Below, one piece after another: positions 17,236-29,344 of a stretch of 64,000 nucleotides of DNA. Made by a program: the position numbers and the translations under genes. Numbering within the stretch: position 1 is the stretch's first letter; each line of letters starts with the position of its first letter. The notes under the pieces are model-generated. The model saw nothing but the letters and a program-made list of their open reading frames with translations. It ran no database searches and was not told where the DNA came from. The stretch comes from Nocardioides plantarum (GTDB lineage: Bacteria; Actinomycetota; Actinomycetes; Propionibacteriales; Nocardioidaceae): assembly GCF_006346395.1 (NCBI RefSeq), contig NZ_VDMS01000001.1, forward strand, positions 1,798,001-1,862,000, given 5' to 3'.

Positions 17236-17970
17236 TCACACCAGGCGCGCACCCAGGGCCGCACCGACGGCGTACGTCACCAGCATCGCGAACAGCCCGC
17301 CACCGACGTTGCGTACGACGGCCCGCCCGGGAGGCGCGAACCCCAGCCGGGCGCTGGCGAACCCGGTCAGCGCGAGCGCCACGGCGACCGCGGCCACGGT
17401 GACCGCGACCCGGGCGGACGCGGTCGCGAGCAGGATCGTGAGCAGCGGCAGCGCGGCCCCCACCGTGAACGACAGCATCGAGGCGAAGGCCGCCCGCCAC
17501 GGGCTGGTCAGGTCGTCGGGGTCGATGCCGAGCTCGACCTCGGCGTGCGCGGCGAGCGCGTCCTTGGCGCTCAGCTGCCGGGCGACCTCGAGCGCGAGGT
17601 CGTCGTCGAGCCCGCGCTCGACGTAGAGGCCGGCCAGCTCGGCGAGCTCGTCCTCGGGGTCGTCGCGCAGCTCGCGCTCCTCCTTGCGCAGCAGGGCGAG
17701 CTCGGAGTCACGCTGGGTGGAGACGGAGACGTACTCGCCGGTGGCCATGCTCAGCGCGCCCGCGACGAGGCCCGCCATCCCGGCCACGGCGATGGCGCTG
17801 CGCTCGGACGTCGCGCCCGCGACGCCGACGACGATGCCGGCGGTCGAGACGATGCCGTCGTTGGCGCCCAGCACCGCGGCCCGCAGCCAGCTCAGCCGCT
17901 GGGCGAACCCGCGGTGGTGCTCCCGAGGCTCGCCGTCGTGCGCTCCGGCGTGGGGGCCGGTCGTCGTCAT
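17236..17970 (-). CDS. VIT1/CCC1-family membrane transporter
   Basis: A 244-residue protein with about five membrane helices. Family motifs are LGANDGIVSTAGIVVGVAGA in the first helix and MATGEYVSVSTQRD after the second. An acidic cytoplasmic helical region (about 90-150) follows, then three C-terminal helices. VIT1/CCC1 proteins export Fe2+ or Mn2+ from the cytosol; the metal is inferred from family only. Its ATG overlaps the stop of the upstream gene by four bases. Confidence 0.92.
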   Translation of the reverse strand: MTTTGPHAGAHDGEPREHHRGFAQRLSWLRAAVLGANDGIVSTAGIVVGVAGATSERSAIAVAGMAGLVAGALSMATGEYVSVSTQRDSELALLRKEERELRDDPEDELAELAGLYVERGLDDDLALEVARQLSAKDALAAHAEVELGIDPDDLTSPWRAAFASMLSFTVGAALPLLTILLATASARVAVTVAAVAVALALTGFASARLGFAPPGRAVVRNVGGGLFAMLVTYAVGAALGARLV

Positions 17971-18668
17971 GTCCTGGCGCCCTCGAGGAAGTCCGTCGTC
18001 CGCAGATAGCCGGCCTCGACCAGGAGCAGCTCGCGCATCAGGTCGTCGGTCCGCTGCGGCACGACCGCGACGGTCGCCCCGCGCTCGGCGGCCTCGGCCT
18101 CGATCGCGGCCAGGGCCGCGGCCGTCTCGACGTCGGCCACCAGCAGCACCGGACCGCCCGGGGAGTAGATCGGCGGCGCCGGCACCAGCCGGCCGCGCGC
18201 GCCCACCGTGCTGAGCTCGACGCGCTCACCCTCGCCGCGGACCTGGACGAGCGGGAGGTCGTGGTGCCACCACGTCTCGACCGGCCGGAGCCCGAGCGCC
18301 TCGGCCGTCGTACGGCGCTCCGGCTCGGCGACCGGGGCGACGAACCGGACCGTCGTGGTCGTGGCCAGGACGGCCCGCAGCAGGGCGGCCCCCTCGTCGG
18401 CCCACGCGGGCGCCGCGACGGCCATGTCGTCGACGACGCGACGGGAGTCGTCACCCAGCGCCATCACGTAGCCGTGGTCGGTGCGCAGGGTCAGGGTCGC
18501 CGGGTCGGCGATCAACCGGTCCAGGAAGTCGCGGTGGCGCGCGGTCGCGTCGGAGGCCGGTCGCCAGAACCGCGGGGCGTGCGGGGCGAGCTCCTCACGG
18601 CGCGCGGCCGCGGTCTCGACGACCCAGTCGAGGTCGTCGGCCGTCAACGGGCGGGGTGCGTGGCTCAC
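17967..18668 (-). CDS. GNAT-like N-acetyltransferase, tentative
   Basis: A roughly 233-residue protein with alternating alpha/beta character, read from a GTG giving [22 protein letters not shown] lies only one base before this GTG, so the true start may differ slightly; an upstream ATG at 18737 would add 23 residues. The N-terminal LTADDLDWVVETAAARREELAPHAPRFWRP and the paired sheet/helix pattern suggest a GNAT fold (two degenerate halves). No acetyl-CoA loop is certain. It is coupled to the VIT1-type gene. Confidence 0.6.
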   Translation of the reverse strand: MSHAPRPLTADDLDWVVETAAARREELAPHAPRFWRPASDATARHRDFLDRLIADPATLTLRTDHGYVMALGDDSRRVVDDMAVAAPAWADEGAALLRAVLATTTTVRFVAPVAEPERRTTAEALGLRPVETWWHHDLPLVQVRGEGERVELSTVGARGRLVPAPPIYSPGGPVLLVADVETAAALAAIEAEAAERGATVAVVPQRTDDLMRELLLVEAGYLRTTDFLEGART

Positions 18669-18761
18669 GCCTCCGATCGTCGCAGGCCACGGTCGGCCGA
18701 GGTGGGAGGAGCCCCCGGCGACGGCCCTCGAGAACACCGCGGGGTCGGGTCGGGTACGCCG

Positions 18762-18815
18762 GCTGCGGGGGTCTCGAGGCTCAGGCCTGGCGGCCTTCGC
18801 ACCTCGACCGACGTG
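18762..18815. repeat. 3'-end repeat element, copy A (54 bp)
   Basis: A 54-base stretch starting three bases beyond the kinase stop. Its exact inverted copy is at 34807-34860. Within it, GGTCTCGAGGCTCAGGCCTGG and CACCTCGACCGACG mark the ends, with internal dyads (GAGGCTCAGGCC, AGGCCTGGCGGCCT). In the direction of the kinase gene it begins CACGTCGGTCGAGGTGCG right after the stop. It probably folds in RNA and may act in termination or mRNA 3'-end stability. Confidence 0.75.
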
Positions 18816-18818
18816 TCG

Positions 18819-20639
18819 TCAGGGGGTGTAGACGTCGCTCGCGGGCGGCGCCGCGACGGTGAACTCCTCGTCGAACTTCGAGAACACGAAGACCCCGTCG
18901 TCCTCGGCCTGCTCGACCTTGAGCAGGTAGTGCGGGTCGTCCACCGCGACGTACGCCGTGACGTCGCCGCCGGTCTGGTCGATGGCGATGGCCGGGCGAC
19001 CGTCGACGTCGGTGACCTCGCCCTTGGTGTAGACCGGGTCGCCGCCGGTGGACCCGCTCCCGACGAGCTCGTCGATGTCGCAGAGCTGGTCGAAACCCTC
19101 GGCGTCGCCCTCGTCGCCCTTGATCCAGCGGTCGCCGATCTGGCCCAGCACGAGGTCGAGCTGGGTGCCGCTCAGCCCGGCGCTCGCCTCGAAGAACGCC
19201 CGGTCGGGCTTGAGGTAGGCGATGCCGTCGACGCGCCGCATCTCGGCGGTGCCGCCAGCGAGGCCGACCTTGCCGGCGCAGTCGCCGGACGAGGTGATGG
19301 TGAAGTCGAAGGTGCCGGGCTTGCCGTCGCTCTCGATGGTGCCGGAGAGGGTGACCGAGTCCAGCACGCTCATCTCCTTCTCGGCCGCGGCGACGATGTC
19401 GGCGGCCTCGCCGTCGGCGAACGACGTGGTGCCCGTGGGGTCGCCGGTGGGGTCGGCGGTCGAGCCGGTCCGGCCGTCGGTGGGGCCGGCGGTCGGGTCG
19501 CCGTCCGGGTCGTCGCCGCCGGCGTTGAGGGCGAGCGCGGTCCCGCCACCGATCGCCAGCAGGGCCAGTCCGGCCGCGACGCCGATGAGCAGGCCCTTGC
19601 GGGAGCGCGGCGGGACGGGCTGGGGGAAGGGCGGATACGCCGGCTGGTGGGTCGGCTGGTGGGTCGGCTGGTAGCTCGGCGGCGGGCCGGTCGGCCCCGC
19701 GGGCGTCGGGGTCGGCGTGTGCGCGCCCGGCAGCCGGGTGGGCTCCAGCGCCGCGGAGGCCGTGACGGCGGGCTGCAGGTAGTCGGGGGCGTCGGTCATC
19801 CGGCCGATCTCGCGCAGGTCGTCGCGCAGGTCGAGCGCGGCGCGGTAGCGGTGACCGGGCTCCTTGGCCATCGAGATGCGCAGGACCCGGTTGACCGCCT
19901 CGACGAGCGGGGTGCTCCCGGCGAGCTGCGGGACCGGGCGGGAGACGTGGCCGGTGATGATCTCGAACTCGGTGCTGCCGGCGTACGGCGCCTGCCCGGT
20001 GAGCACCACCCAGAGCAGGCAGCCCACGGCGTAGATGTCGGTGGTGACGTTGGCCGTGACCCCCTGGTGGAGCTCGGGGGCCATGGAGGACGGCGTGCCG
20101 ATGGCGGTCCCGACGCGGGTGGCCTCGGCGTCGACGCGACGGGCGATCCCGAAGTCGCCGAGGTAGGCGTGCACGGTCGCGCTGCCGCGCCGGCGGACGA
20201 GCACGTTGGCCGGCTTGATGTCGCGGTGGACCAGGCCGGCGGCGTGGGCGTCGGCCAGGCCGCTGGCGACCTGCTCGATGAGCTCGGCGGCCTTGCCCAG
20301 CGGCGGCGGCCCCCACCGGGTGATCATCCGGCCCAGGTCGCCGTCGGGCACGAGCTGGGTGGCGATGTAGAGGTAGCCGTCCTCCTCGCCGTGGGCGTAG
20401 ACCTGGACGACGTGGGGTGAGTCGAGGGAGGCCAGCGCGCGGGCCTCGCTGATGAACCGGCCGCGGAAGTCGGGGTCACCGGCGTACATCGGCGAGATGA
20501 CCTTGAGCGCGACGCGTCGCTCGAGGTTGACCTCGAGGGCGTCGTAGACGACGCCCATGCCACCCGCCCCCAGCTGGGCGAGCACACGGAAGCGCCCGAT
20601 CATCTCGCCGGGGGACGGAAACGGTGCGCTCACGTGCAT
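18819..20639 (-). CDS. Membrane Ser/Thr protein kinase with lipoprotein-like extracellular sensor
   Basis: A 606-residue PknB-type kinase. The domain spans residues 16-285: GAGGMG loop, Lys46, catalytic HRDIKPANV (Asp140), DFG (162-164) and a TAIGTPSSMAPE activation segment. A proline/threonine-rich juxtamembrane stretch follows with QPTH repeats (about 300-345), one transmembrane helix (about 349-371) and an extracytoplasmic domain (about 400-606). The last part, reading LDSVTLSGTIESDGKPGTFDFTITSSGDCAGKV and later a substrate-like shell, resembles the LppX/LprG lipid-binding fold, not PASTA repeats. It is divergent from glgX across 69 bases. The ligand is unknown. Confidence 0.93.
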   Translation of the reverse strand: MHVSAPFPSPGEMIGRFRVLAQLGAGGMGVVYDALEVNLERRVALKVISPMYAGDPDFRGRFISEARALASLDSPHVVQVYAHGEEDGYLYIATQLVPDGDLGRMITRWGPPPLGKAAELIEQVASGLADAHAAGLVHRDIKPANVLVRRRGSATVHAYLGDFGIARRVDAEATRVGTAIGTPSSMAPELHQGVTANVTTDIYAVGCLLWVVLTGQAPYAGSTEFEIITGHVSRPVPQLAGSTPLVEAVNRVLRISMAKEPGHRYRAALDLRDDLREIGRMTDAPDYLQPAVTASAALEPTRLPGAHTPTPTPAGPTGPPPSYQPTHQPTHQPAYPPFPQPVPPRSRKGLLIGVAAGLALLAIGGGTALALNAGGDDPDGDPTAGPTDGRTGSTADPTGDPTGTTSFADGEAADIVAAAEKEMSVLDSVTLSGTIESDGKPGTFDFTITSSGDCAGKVGLAGGTAEMRRVDGIAYLKPDRAFFEASAGLSGTQLDLVLGQIGDRWIKGDEGDAEGFDQLCDIDELVGSGSTGGDPVYTKGEVTDVDGRPAIAIDQTGGDVTAYVAVDDPHYLLKVEQAEDDGVFVFSKFDEEFTVAAPPASDVYTP

Positions 20640-20707
20640 GTTCTACCCGACGTGCTCCCCCCTACGTAGGATCCGCGGGTGCCGTTCCGTGTGCTTGGAT
20701 CGATCCA

Positions 20708-22948
<2,241 letters not shown>

Positions 22949-22951
22949 CCC

Positions 22952-25177
22952 GTGGCCGTCGTCCCGTCCAAGGTCCCCACCAACACCTACCGGCTGCAGA
23001 TCCGGGAGTCCTTCGACCTCCACGAGGCCGCCGGACGGCTGGCCTACCTGCACGACCTCGGGGTCGACTGGGTCTACCTGTCGCCGCTGCTCGAGGCCGA
23101 GCCCGGCTCCGACCACGGCTACGACGTCGTGCGGCACGACCGGATCGACCCCGCTCGTGGCGGCCGCGAGGGCTTCGACGTCTTCGTCGCCGAGGCGCGT
23201 CGGCTCGGGCTCGGTGTGCTCGTCGACATCGTGCCCAACCACGTCGGCGTCGCCACTCCCCGCCTCAACGCCTGGTGGTGGGACCTGCTCGACCAGGGCC
23301 GTGGGTCGCGCTACGCCGAGGCGTTCGACGTCGACTGGGAGTTCGGCGACGGGCGGGTGCGGGTGCCCGTGGTCGGCGACGGCGACGAGGGTTCGGTGCA
23401 GCGCACCGACGAGGGCGTCAGCTACCACGACCACCGCTTCCCGGCGGGCGACGGCTACGAGCTCGTCTCGTGGCGTGCGGCCGACGACCGGCTCAACTGG
23501 CGGCGCTTCTTCGCCGTCAACACCCTGGCCGGCATCCGCGTCGAGGAGCCCTGGGTCTTCGACGAGAGCCACGTCGAGATCGCGCGCTGGTTCGCCGAGG
23601 GACTCGTCGACGGCCTGCGCGTCGACCACCCCGACGGGCTGCGCCACCCCGAGGCCTACCTGCGCGACCTCGCGACCCTCACCGGTGGCGCCTACGTGCT
23701 CGTCGAGAAGATCCTCGAGCCCGGCGAGGAGCTGCCGTCGTCGTGGGCGACCGCCGGCACCACCGGCTACGACGTCCTGGGCCTGGTCGACCGCGTGCTG
23801 ACCGACCCCGCCGCGGCGCACGCGCTGCCCGGCAGCGACCTCGACTACGTCGAGATGATCCACGACACCAAGCGCGCGACGGCCGACGGCATCCTCGGCT
23901 CGGAGGTACGCCGGGTCGTGCGCGAGCTGCCGCCGCTCGACATCGCCGACGACGTGCTCGTCGACGCGGTCGCCGAGCTCGTCGCGTGCTTCCCGGTCTA
24001 CCGGTCCTACGCACCCGAGGGCCTCGAGCACCTCGACACCGCGGTGGCCGACGCCCGGGCGCGGCGGCCCGACCTGGCCGAGGCGATCGCGACCGTCTCA
24101 GCGGTGCTGCGCGACGCCACCCAGCCGGCCGCGCCGCGCTTCGAGCAGACCAGCGGTGCCGTGATGGCCAAGGGCGTCGAGGACTGCGCGTTCTACCGCT
24201 ACAACCGACTCACGTCACTCAACGAGGTGGGCGGTGACCCCGGGCACTTCTCGGTGGGCGTCGACGGGTTCCACGATGCCATGGCCCGGCGACAGTCCTC
24301 GTGGCCGCACGCGATGACCACGCTGTCGACCCACGACACCAAGCGCGGCGAGGACGTGCGCGCCCGGATCACCGCGCTCGCCGAGGTGCCGCAGCAGTGG
24401 ACCGAGGCCCTCGGGCGGCTCCAGGCCGCCGCGCCGCTGTCCTCCGAGGCGTTCGCGTCGCTGCTGTGGCAGGCCGTGCTCGGCGCGTGGGACGGCGACG
24501 ACCCCGACCTGCGCCCACGGCTGCACGCCTACGCCGAGAAGGCGATGCGCGAGGCCGGCGACCACACCACGTGGACCGCGCCCGACGCCGCCTTCGAGGA
24601 CTCCGTCCACGTCGCGGTCGACGCGGCCTTCGACGACCCCGCCGTGCGCGAGGTGCTCGACGAGCTGCTCGCCAAGACCGTCGGGCCCGGCTTCTCCAAC
24701 GCGCTCGCCGCCAAGCTCGTCGCCCTGACCGCACCGGGAGTGCCCGACGTCTACCAGGGCTCCGAGCTCTGGGAGCAGTCGCTGGTCGACCCCGACAACC
24801 GGCGCCCGGTCGACTTCGACCTGCGTGCGGCCCTGCTCGCCGACGTCTCGCTCGAGCACCCCGCCAAGGCCAAGCTGCTGGCGACCACGACCGCGTTGCG
24901 CCTGCGTCGCGACCGGCCCGAGCTGTTCACGACGTACACCGGCGTCGAGGCCGACGGCGACTCCGCCGACCACGTCCTCGCCTTCGACCGGGGCGGGGTC
25001 ATCACGGTGGTCACGCGCCTGCCGCTGGGTCTCGCGGCCCGGGGCGGCTGGGGCGACACGACCCTCCGGCTGCCACCGGGCGAGTGGCGCGACCTGCTGA
25101 CCGACTGGCCGACCGACGGGGCGCTGTCACAGCTGCTCACGACCTACCCGGTGGCCCTGCTCGTCAAGGAGGACTGA
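22952..25177 (+). CDS. treY: Maltooligosyl trehalose synthase
   Basis: A 741-residue GH13 transglucosylase that turns the reducing-end alpha-1,4 bond of maltooligosaccharides into alpha,alpha-1,1. Diagnostic motifs: PTNTYRLQ at the N-terminus, [34 protein letters not shown] (nucleophile Asp near 229), [10 protein letters not shown] (acid Glu near 255), [16 protein letters not shown] and [13 protein letters not shown]. It starts at GTG three bases after glgX. Confidence 0.97.
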   Translation: MAVVPSKVPTNTYRLQIRESFDLHEAAGRLAYLHDLGVDWVYLSPLLEAEPGSDHGYDVVRHDRIDPARGGREGFDVFVAEARRLGLGVLVDIVPNHVGVATPRLNAWWWDLLDQGRGSRYAEAFDVDWEFGDGRVRVPVVGDGDEGSVQRTDEGVSYHDHRFPAGDGYELVSWRAADDRLNWRRFFAVNTLAGIRVEEPWVFDESHVEIARWFAEGLVDGLRVDHPDGLRHPEAYLRDLATLTGGAYVLVEKILEPGEELPSSWATAGTTGYDVLGLVDRVLTDPAAAHALPGSDLDYVEMIHDTKRATADGILGSEVRRVVRELPPLDIADDVLVDAVAELVACFPVYRSYAPEGLEHLDTAVADARARRPDLAEAIATVSAVLRDATQPAAPRFEQTSGAVMAKGVEDCAFYRYNRLTSLNEVGGDPGHFSVGVDGFHDAMARRQSSWPHAMTTLSTHDTKRGEDVRARITALAEVPQQWTEALGRLQAAAPLSSEAFASLLWQAVLGAWDGDDPDLRPRLHAYAEKAMREAGDHTTWTAPDAAFEDSVHVAVDAAFDDPAVREVLDELLAKTVGPGFSNALAAKLVALTAPGVPDVYQGSELWEQSLVDPDNRRPVDFDLRAALLADVSLEHPAKAKLLATTTALRLRRDRPELFTTYTGVEADGDSADHVLAFDRGGVITVVTRLPLGLAARGGWGDTTLRLPPGEWRDLLTDWPTDGALSQLLTTYPVALLVKED

Positions 25178-25178
25178 C

Positions 25179-26939
25179 ATGACGCTCCCTCGCCGCGGAC
25201 CGTTCGACGTGTGGGCTCCCCGCGCGACCCGCCTGCGACTGTCGGTGGCCGATGCCATCGTCGACATGCACCAGACGGACGGCGGGTGGTGGACCCCGTC
25301 CGGGACCACTCCCGACCCGACGACGGGAGACGTCGACTACGGCTACCTGATCGACGACGCGGACGCGCCCCGACCCGACCCCCGGTCGCGGCGCCAGCCC
25401 GAGGGCGTCCACCAACGCTCTCGAACCCACCGCCCCGAGTCCTTCTCGTGGAGCGACGACACGTGGACGGGCCGGCAGCTGGCCGGCGCGGTCGTCTACG
25501 AGCTGCACCTCGGTACCTTCACCCCCGAGGGCACCCTCGACGCCGCACTGGGCAGGCTCGACCACCTCCGCTCGATCGGCGTCGACCTCGTCGAGCTGAT
25601 GCCGGTCAACTCCTTCAACGGCACCCACAACTGGGGCTACGACGGCGTCGCCTGGTACGCCGTCGACGAGACCTACGGCGGGCCCGAGGCCTACCAGCGG
25701 TTCGTCGACGGGTGCCACGCCGCCGGGCTCGGCGTCGTGCAGGACGTCGTCTACAACCACCTCGGACCCTCGGGCAACTACCTGCCCCTGTTCGGGCCCT
25801 ACCTCAAGGACGGGCGCAACACCTGGGGCGACCTGGTGAACCTCGACGGCGAGGGCTCGGCCGAGGTGCGTCGCTACGTCATCGACAACGCGCTGATGTG
25901 GTTCGCCGACTTCCACGTCGACGCGCTGCGGCTCGACGCCGTGCACGCGCTGCACGACGAGTCGCCGACCCACCTGCTGGAGGAGCTGGCGATCGAGGTC
26001 GCCGCGCTCTCGGCCCACCTGGGCCGGCCGCTGACCCTGATCGCCGAGTCCGACCTCAACGACCCGCGACTGATCACCCCCCGCGAGGCGCACGGCTACG
26101 GCCTCGACGCCCAGTGGAGCGACGACTTCCACCACGCGGTCCACGTGGCCCTGACCCGCGAGACCACCGGCTACTACGCCGACTTCGAGCCGCTGGCCGC
26201 CCTGGCCAAGGTGGTCGAGAAGGGCTTCTTCCACGACGGCACGTTCAGCTCGTTCCGCGGGAGCAACCACGGTGCCGCCGTCGACACCGCGGCCATGCCG
26301 ACCTGGCGCCTGGTCGTCTGCAGCCAGAACCACGACCAGATCGGCAACCGCGCCGTCGGCGACCGGATCACCGACGTGCTCGACGACGACCAGCTGGCCT
26401 GCGCCGCGCTGCTCACCCTGGCCGGCCCGTTCACGCCCATGCTGTTCCAGGGCGAGGAGTGGGCCGCCCGGACTCCGTTCCAGTTCTTCACCTCCCACAC
26501 CGAGCCCGAGCTGGGCAAGGCGACGGCCGAGGGTCGGATCGCGGAGTTCGCGCAGATGGGCTGGGACCCCGCGGTCGTGCCCGACCCGCAGGACCCCGCG
26601 ACCTTCGAGCGCTCCAAGCTCGACTGGTCCGAGCTCGACGAGCCGCGCGGGGCGCGGATGCTGCAGGTCTACCGCGACCTGGCCCGGCTACGACGCGAGC
26701 TGCCCGAGCTCACCGACCCGTCCTTCGCGCGCACGTCGTGCGAGGTCGACGAGGAGACCCGGTTCTTCACGATGCGTCGCGGCGGGCTCGACGTGCTGGT
26801 CAACTTCGGCGACACCGAGGTCACGGCCCCGATCGGGCCCGCCACGCTGCTCTTCGAGACCGAGTCGGGGGTCGGGCTCACCGAGGGCGGGATCCGGCTC
26901 CCGGCTCACGCCGGGGCCCTGGTCCGCCTCACCCCCTAG
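25179..26939 (+). CDS. treZ: Maltooligosyl trehalose trehalohydrolase
   Basis: A 586-residue GH13 enzyme releasing trehalose from maltooligosyltrehalose, completing the TreX-TreY-TreZ route. It begins with a short N-terminal beta domain ([15 protein letters not shown]). The barrel contains [30 protein letters not shown], the nucleophile in [14 protein letters not shown] (about 251), the acid in [11 protein letters not shown] (about 288), [11 protein letters not shown] and a C-terminal beta domain. It starts one base after treY; convergent with the next gene. Confidence 0.97.
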   Translation: MTLPRRGPFDVWAPRATRLRLSVADAIVDMHQTDGGWWTPSGTTPDPTTGDVDYGYLIDDADAPRPDPRSRRQPEGVHQRSRTHRPESFSWSDDTWTGRQLAGAVVYELHLGTFTPEGTLDAALGRLDHLRSIGVDLVELMPVNSFNGTHNWGYDGVAWYAVDETYGGPEAYQRFVDGCHAAGLGVVQDVVYNHLGPSGNYLPLFGPYLKDGRNTWGDLVNLDGEGSAEVRRYVIDNALMWFADFHVDALRLDAVHALHDESPTHLLEELAIEVAALSAHLGRPLTLIAESDLNDPRLITPREAHGYGLDAQWSDDFHHAVHVALTRETTGYYADFEPLAALAKVVEKGFFHDGTFSSFRGSNHGAAVDTAAMPTWRLVVCSQNHDQIGNRAVGDRITDVLDDDQLACAALLTLAGPFTPMLFQGEEWAARTPFQFFTSHTEPELGKATAEGRIAEFAQMGWDPAVVPDPQDPATFERSKLDWSELDEPRGARMLQVYRDLARLRRELPELTDPSFARTSCEVDEETRFFTMRRGGLDVLVNFGDTEVTAPIGPATLLFETESGVGLTEGGIRLPAHAGALVRLTP

Positions 26940-26943
26940 TGGC

Positions 26944-27351
26944 TCAGGCTTCCTCGGAGCCCTCGGCGGCCGGCGGGGCCTCCTGCCCTCGGGCCCGACG
27001 CTCCTGGTCGTAGCGCCGGCGCTGCTGCTCGGCGCGCTCCCGCACCTGGCGCAGGAAGTCGTCGTCCCGTTCGGGGTCGACGGCGGCGGCGCGACCCGGG
27101 CGGTCGTACTCCGGGAAGTGCGGCGCGTGCCGCTCGTACGCCGCAGCCCTCCGCGGCCCGCTCTCCGGACGTCCGGCGACCAGCCACGCGACGGACCCGA
27201 CGAACGGGAAGAACAGCACCAGCAGCAGCCAGACGACCTTGGGCAGGTTGCGCATGGCGATCTCCGGGGTCTGGATGACCTCGACCAGGCAGTAGACGAA
27301 CAGGCAGAACGTCACCACACCGAAGAGCAGCTCGACTTTGATCACGCGCAC
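26944..27351 (-). CDS. Small membrane protein with PLDc_N domain
   Basis: A 135-residue protein with two hydrophobic helices in residues 5-60, separated by a short polar loop (QTPEIAMRNLPKVVW) and ending FPFVGSVAWLVAGRP, the pattern of the phospholipase D-nuclease N-terminal (PLDc_N) membrane domain. The remaining 75 residues are charged and probably coiled (RQVRERAEQQRRRYDQERRAR). No catalytic HKD motif. A stand-alone membrane protein of unknown role, common in actinobacteria. Confidence 0.8.
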   Translation of the reverse strand: MRVIKVELLFGVVTFCLFVYCLVEVIQTPEIAMRNLPKVVWLLLVLFFPFVGSVAWLVAGRPESGPRRAAAYERHAPHFPEYDRPGRAAAVDPERDDDFLRQVRERAEQQRRRYDQERRARGQEAPPAAEGSEEA

Positions 27352-27403
27352 AGTCTGGAGGGCCCGACCTCCGCTGTCTCCCTCTTGCGCGAACTCGCGG
27401 GTC

Positions 27404-27934
27404 TCAGGGGACGATCACGTAGAACGGCTGGTCGGAGCGCTCGAGACTGGTGCTCGACCCGTAGGTGCGCAGCATCGTGTTGACGCCGACCTGGTTGTAC
27501 GTGCAGGCCTGCTGGTAGAAGCCGGTCTCGACGAAGGCCTGCGGCTGGTCGGGAGCCAGCACGGTGCCGCTGCTGCGGAAGTTCAGCGAGGCGACCGGGG
27601 CCGACGTACGGCCGTCGACGCCCGGCACCGTGAGGCAGTAGGTGCCGAGGAGGTCGGTGGACTTGGTGACCTTGACGCCGGGCGAGGACGCCTGGATGGT
27701 CCCGTCGGCGTCGACCGCGGCCCAGCCGTGCACCGTGCGCAGCGACCGGACCGCACCGGAGGACAGGTCGCCCTGGCCGAGCGAGCCGTTCTTGACGTCG
27801 ACACCGGTGACCGTGCCGTCCTTGATCTGGGCTCCGGTGATCACCGTGGCGGCGACCGAGCCACCGGCTACGGCGAGCACGACGGCGGCGGACACGAGCG
27901 CGACGCTCGGCAGGGACGGGCGGGGGATGCTCAC
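27404..27934 (-). CDS. Secreted protein of unknown function
   Basis: A 176-residue protein, GTG start with AGGA six bases upstream. Residues 8-33 are a hydrophobic signal peptide or anchor (VALVSAAVVLAVAGGSVAAT). The stretch ITGAQIKDGTVTGVDVKNGSLGQGDLSSGAVRSL (about 32-65) is the repeat-like beta motif seen after the signal in many actinobacterial exported proteins. The rest is beta-rich with two cysteines. A much longer in-frame reading exists upstream but runs antisense through the sirtuin frame and is not credible. Confidence 0.75.
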   Translation of the reverse strand: MSIPRPSLPSVALVSAAVVLAVAGGSVAATVITGAQIKDGTVTGVDVKNGSLGQGDLSSGAVRSLRTVHGWAAVDADGTIQASSPGVKVTKSTDLLGTYCLTVPGVDGRTSAPVASLNFRSSGTVLAPDQPQAFVETGFYQQACTYNQVGVNTMLRTYGSSTSLERSDQPFYVIVP

Positions 27935-28002
27935 GGGGGTTCCTCTCGACGGGGTGTGAGCACCAGCCTGCGCCGAGGGGTTCGGGATCGGTTCGAGAAT
28001 CC

Positions 28003-28704
28003 TTAGCCCGGTCCGACCGAGCCGAGCACCTCGTCGACCCAGGTCGGCACGAGGAGGCCGGCCGGACCCTGGCGCGACTCGTGGAAGAACGACGTGCCCT
28101 CGCTCGGCTGCAGGTTGAGCTCGAGCGTGCGGGCGCCGTGCCGGGCGGCGTACTGGACGAACCCGGCCGCCGGGTAGACCGCCCCGGAGGTGCCGATCGA
28201 CACGAACAGCTCGGCGCGGCGCAGCACGCCGAGGATGGTGTCCATCTCGTAGGGGATCTCGCCGAACCACACCACGTCGGGGCGCAGCTCGGTCACCCCG
28301 CAGCCCGGGCAGGGCGGGAAGTCGACCAGGTCGCCGGTCCACTCGGTGCGCATGCCGCAGGCACGGCACAGCGCCGAGCGCAGCTCGCCGTGCATGTGGT
28401 GCACCCGCGACGAGCCGCCGCGCTCGTGGAGGTCGTCGATGTTCTGGGTGACGAGGTAGAAGTCGTCGCCGAGCACCTCCTCGAGCCGACCCAGCGCGAC
28501 GTGGGCGGGGTTGGGCTCGACGGCCGTCAGCGCCGCACGGCGGGCGTCGTAGAACTGCTGGACGACCGTGGGCTGGGCGTCGAAGGCCTCCGGTGTCGCG
28601 ACGTCCTCGACCCGGTGGCCCTCCCACAGGCCGTCGGCGTCGCGGAACGTCGGCACCCCGCTCTCGGCGGAGATCCCGGCACCGGTGAGGACGACGACAC
28701 GCAC
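28003..28704 (-). CDS. NAD-dependent protein deacylase (sirtuin, Sir2 family)
   Basis: A 233-residue sirtuin. Visible are the NAD site GAGISAESGVPTFRDADGLW (from about residue 8), TQNIDDLHERGG, the catalytic His in VHHMHGEL, a zinc knuckle CRACG...CPGCG, and WFGEIPYEM. A FYDARR segment gives the Tyr-x-x-Arg pair of class III sirtuins, which prefer succinyl- or malonyl-lysine; that preference is inference. Called cobB in many genomes, but unrelated to cobalamin CobB below. It follows a methyltransferase gene by four bases. Confidence 0.95.
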   Translation of the reverse strand: MRVVVLTGAGISAESGVPTFRDADGLWEGHRVEDVATPEAFDAQPTVVQQFYDARRAALTAVEPNPAHVALGRLEEVLGDDFYLVTQNIDDLHERGGSSRVHHMHGELRSALCRACGMRTEWTGDLVDFPPCPGCGVTELRPDVVWFGEIPYEMDTILGVLRRAELFVSIGTSGAVYPAAGFVQYAARHGARTLELNLQPSEGTSFFHESRQGPAGLLVPTWVDEVLGSVGPG

Positions 28705-28708
28705 CCCG

Positions 28709-29344
28709 TCACCCTGCCAGACCGAGGAGGACGACGACGTAGCCGCCCGTGTCGCTCCAGGGGTCGCCCGCCCACGTCCCCCACCGGGCGACCTCCTCGA
28801 GCCCGGCCGCCCCGGCAGCGGCGACGACGGTGTCGAGGTCGGTGACCGGGCACCCGTCGGGCAGGTGGTCGGCGTCGGTCCCGAAGCCGCAGACGAGAAG
28901 GCCGTCGGGTGCGAGGTGCTCGGCCACGCGGTGGCAGGTCTGGTCGAGGGTGCCGTCCTCGAGCAACGGGACCACGTTGCCCGCGAGCAGCACCACGTCG
29001 AACGTCTCGCCCAGGTCGAGCGTCGTCAGGTCGGCGACCCGCCAGTCCAGGCCGGGCGCCTCGGCCCGCGCCACCTCGACCATCGAGGCGTCGACGTCGC
29101 AGCCCACGACGTCGTACCCCAGCTCGTGCAGACGTACGGCGACCCGGCCGGTCCCGCACCCGGCGTCGAGCACCTGCGCCGGTGGGGCCTGGTGGGTCGG
29201 GTCGAGCGGCCGCAGCCTCGCCACCATGCCCGCCTCGCCGTGCACGTCGGCGCCCTCGGCGGCGAGCCGACGGAACCGCTCGGCGTACGCCGCGGCGTAG
29301 TCGTCGCCGTCGTGGGCGCTGGCGACCTCGGTCCACCGGGTCAC
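28709..29344 (-). CDS. Class I SAM-dependent methyltransferase
   Basis: A 211-residue methyltransferase. Motif I is VLDAGCGTGRVAVRLHELG (about 59), motif II VGCDVDASMVEVARAE, and motif IV FDVVLLAGNVVPLL. No substrate-specific signature was recognised. It starts at GTG overlapping the stop of the upstream gene (GTGA) and is followed by the sirtuin gene after four bases. Confidence 0.9.
   Translation of the reverse strand: MTRWTEVASAHDGDDYAAAYAERFRRLAAEGADVHGEAGMVARLRPLDPTHQAPPAQVLDAGCGTGRVAVRLHELGYDVVGCDVDASMVEVARAEAPGLDWRVADLTTLDLGETFDVVLLAGNVVPLLEDGTLDQTCHRVAEHLAPDGLLVCGFGTDADHLPDGCPVTDLDTVVAAAGAAGLEEVARWGTWAGDPWSDTGGYVVVLLGLAG

Noticed and set aside
27935..28627. Upstream extension of the secreted protein through the sirtuin region
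   Set aside because: It runs in another frame of the sirtuin gene and would bury the signal peptide in the middle of the protein.
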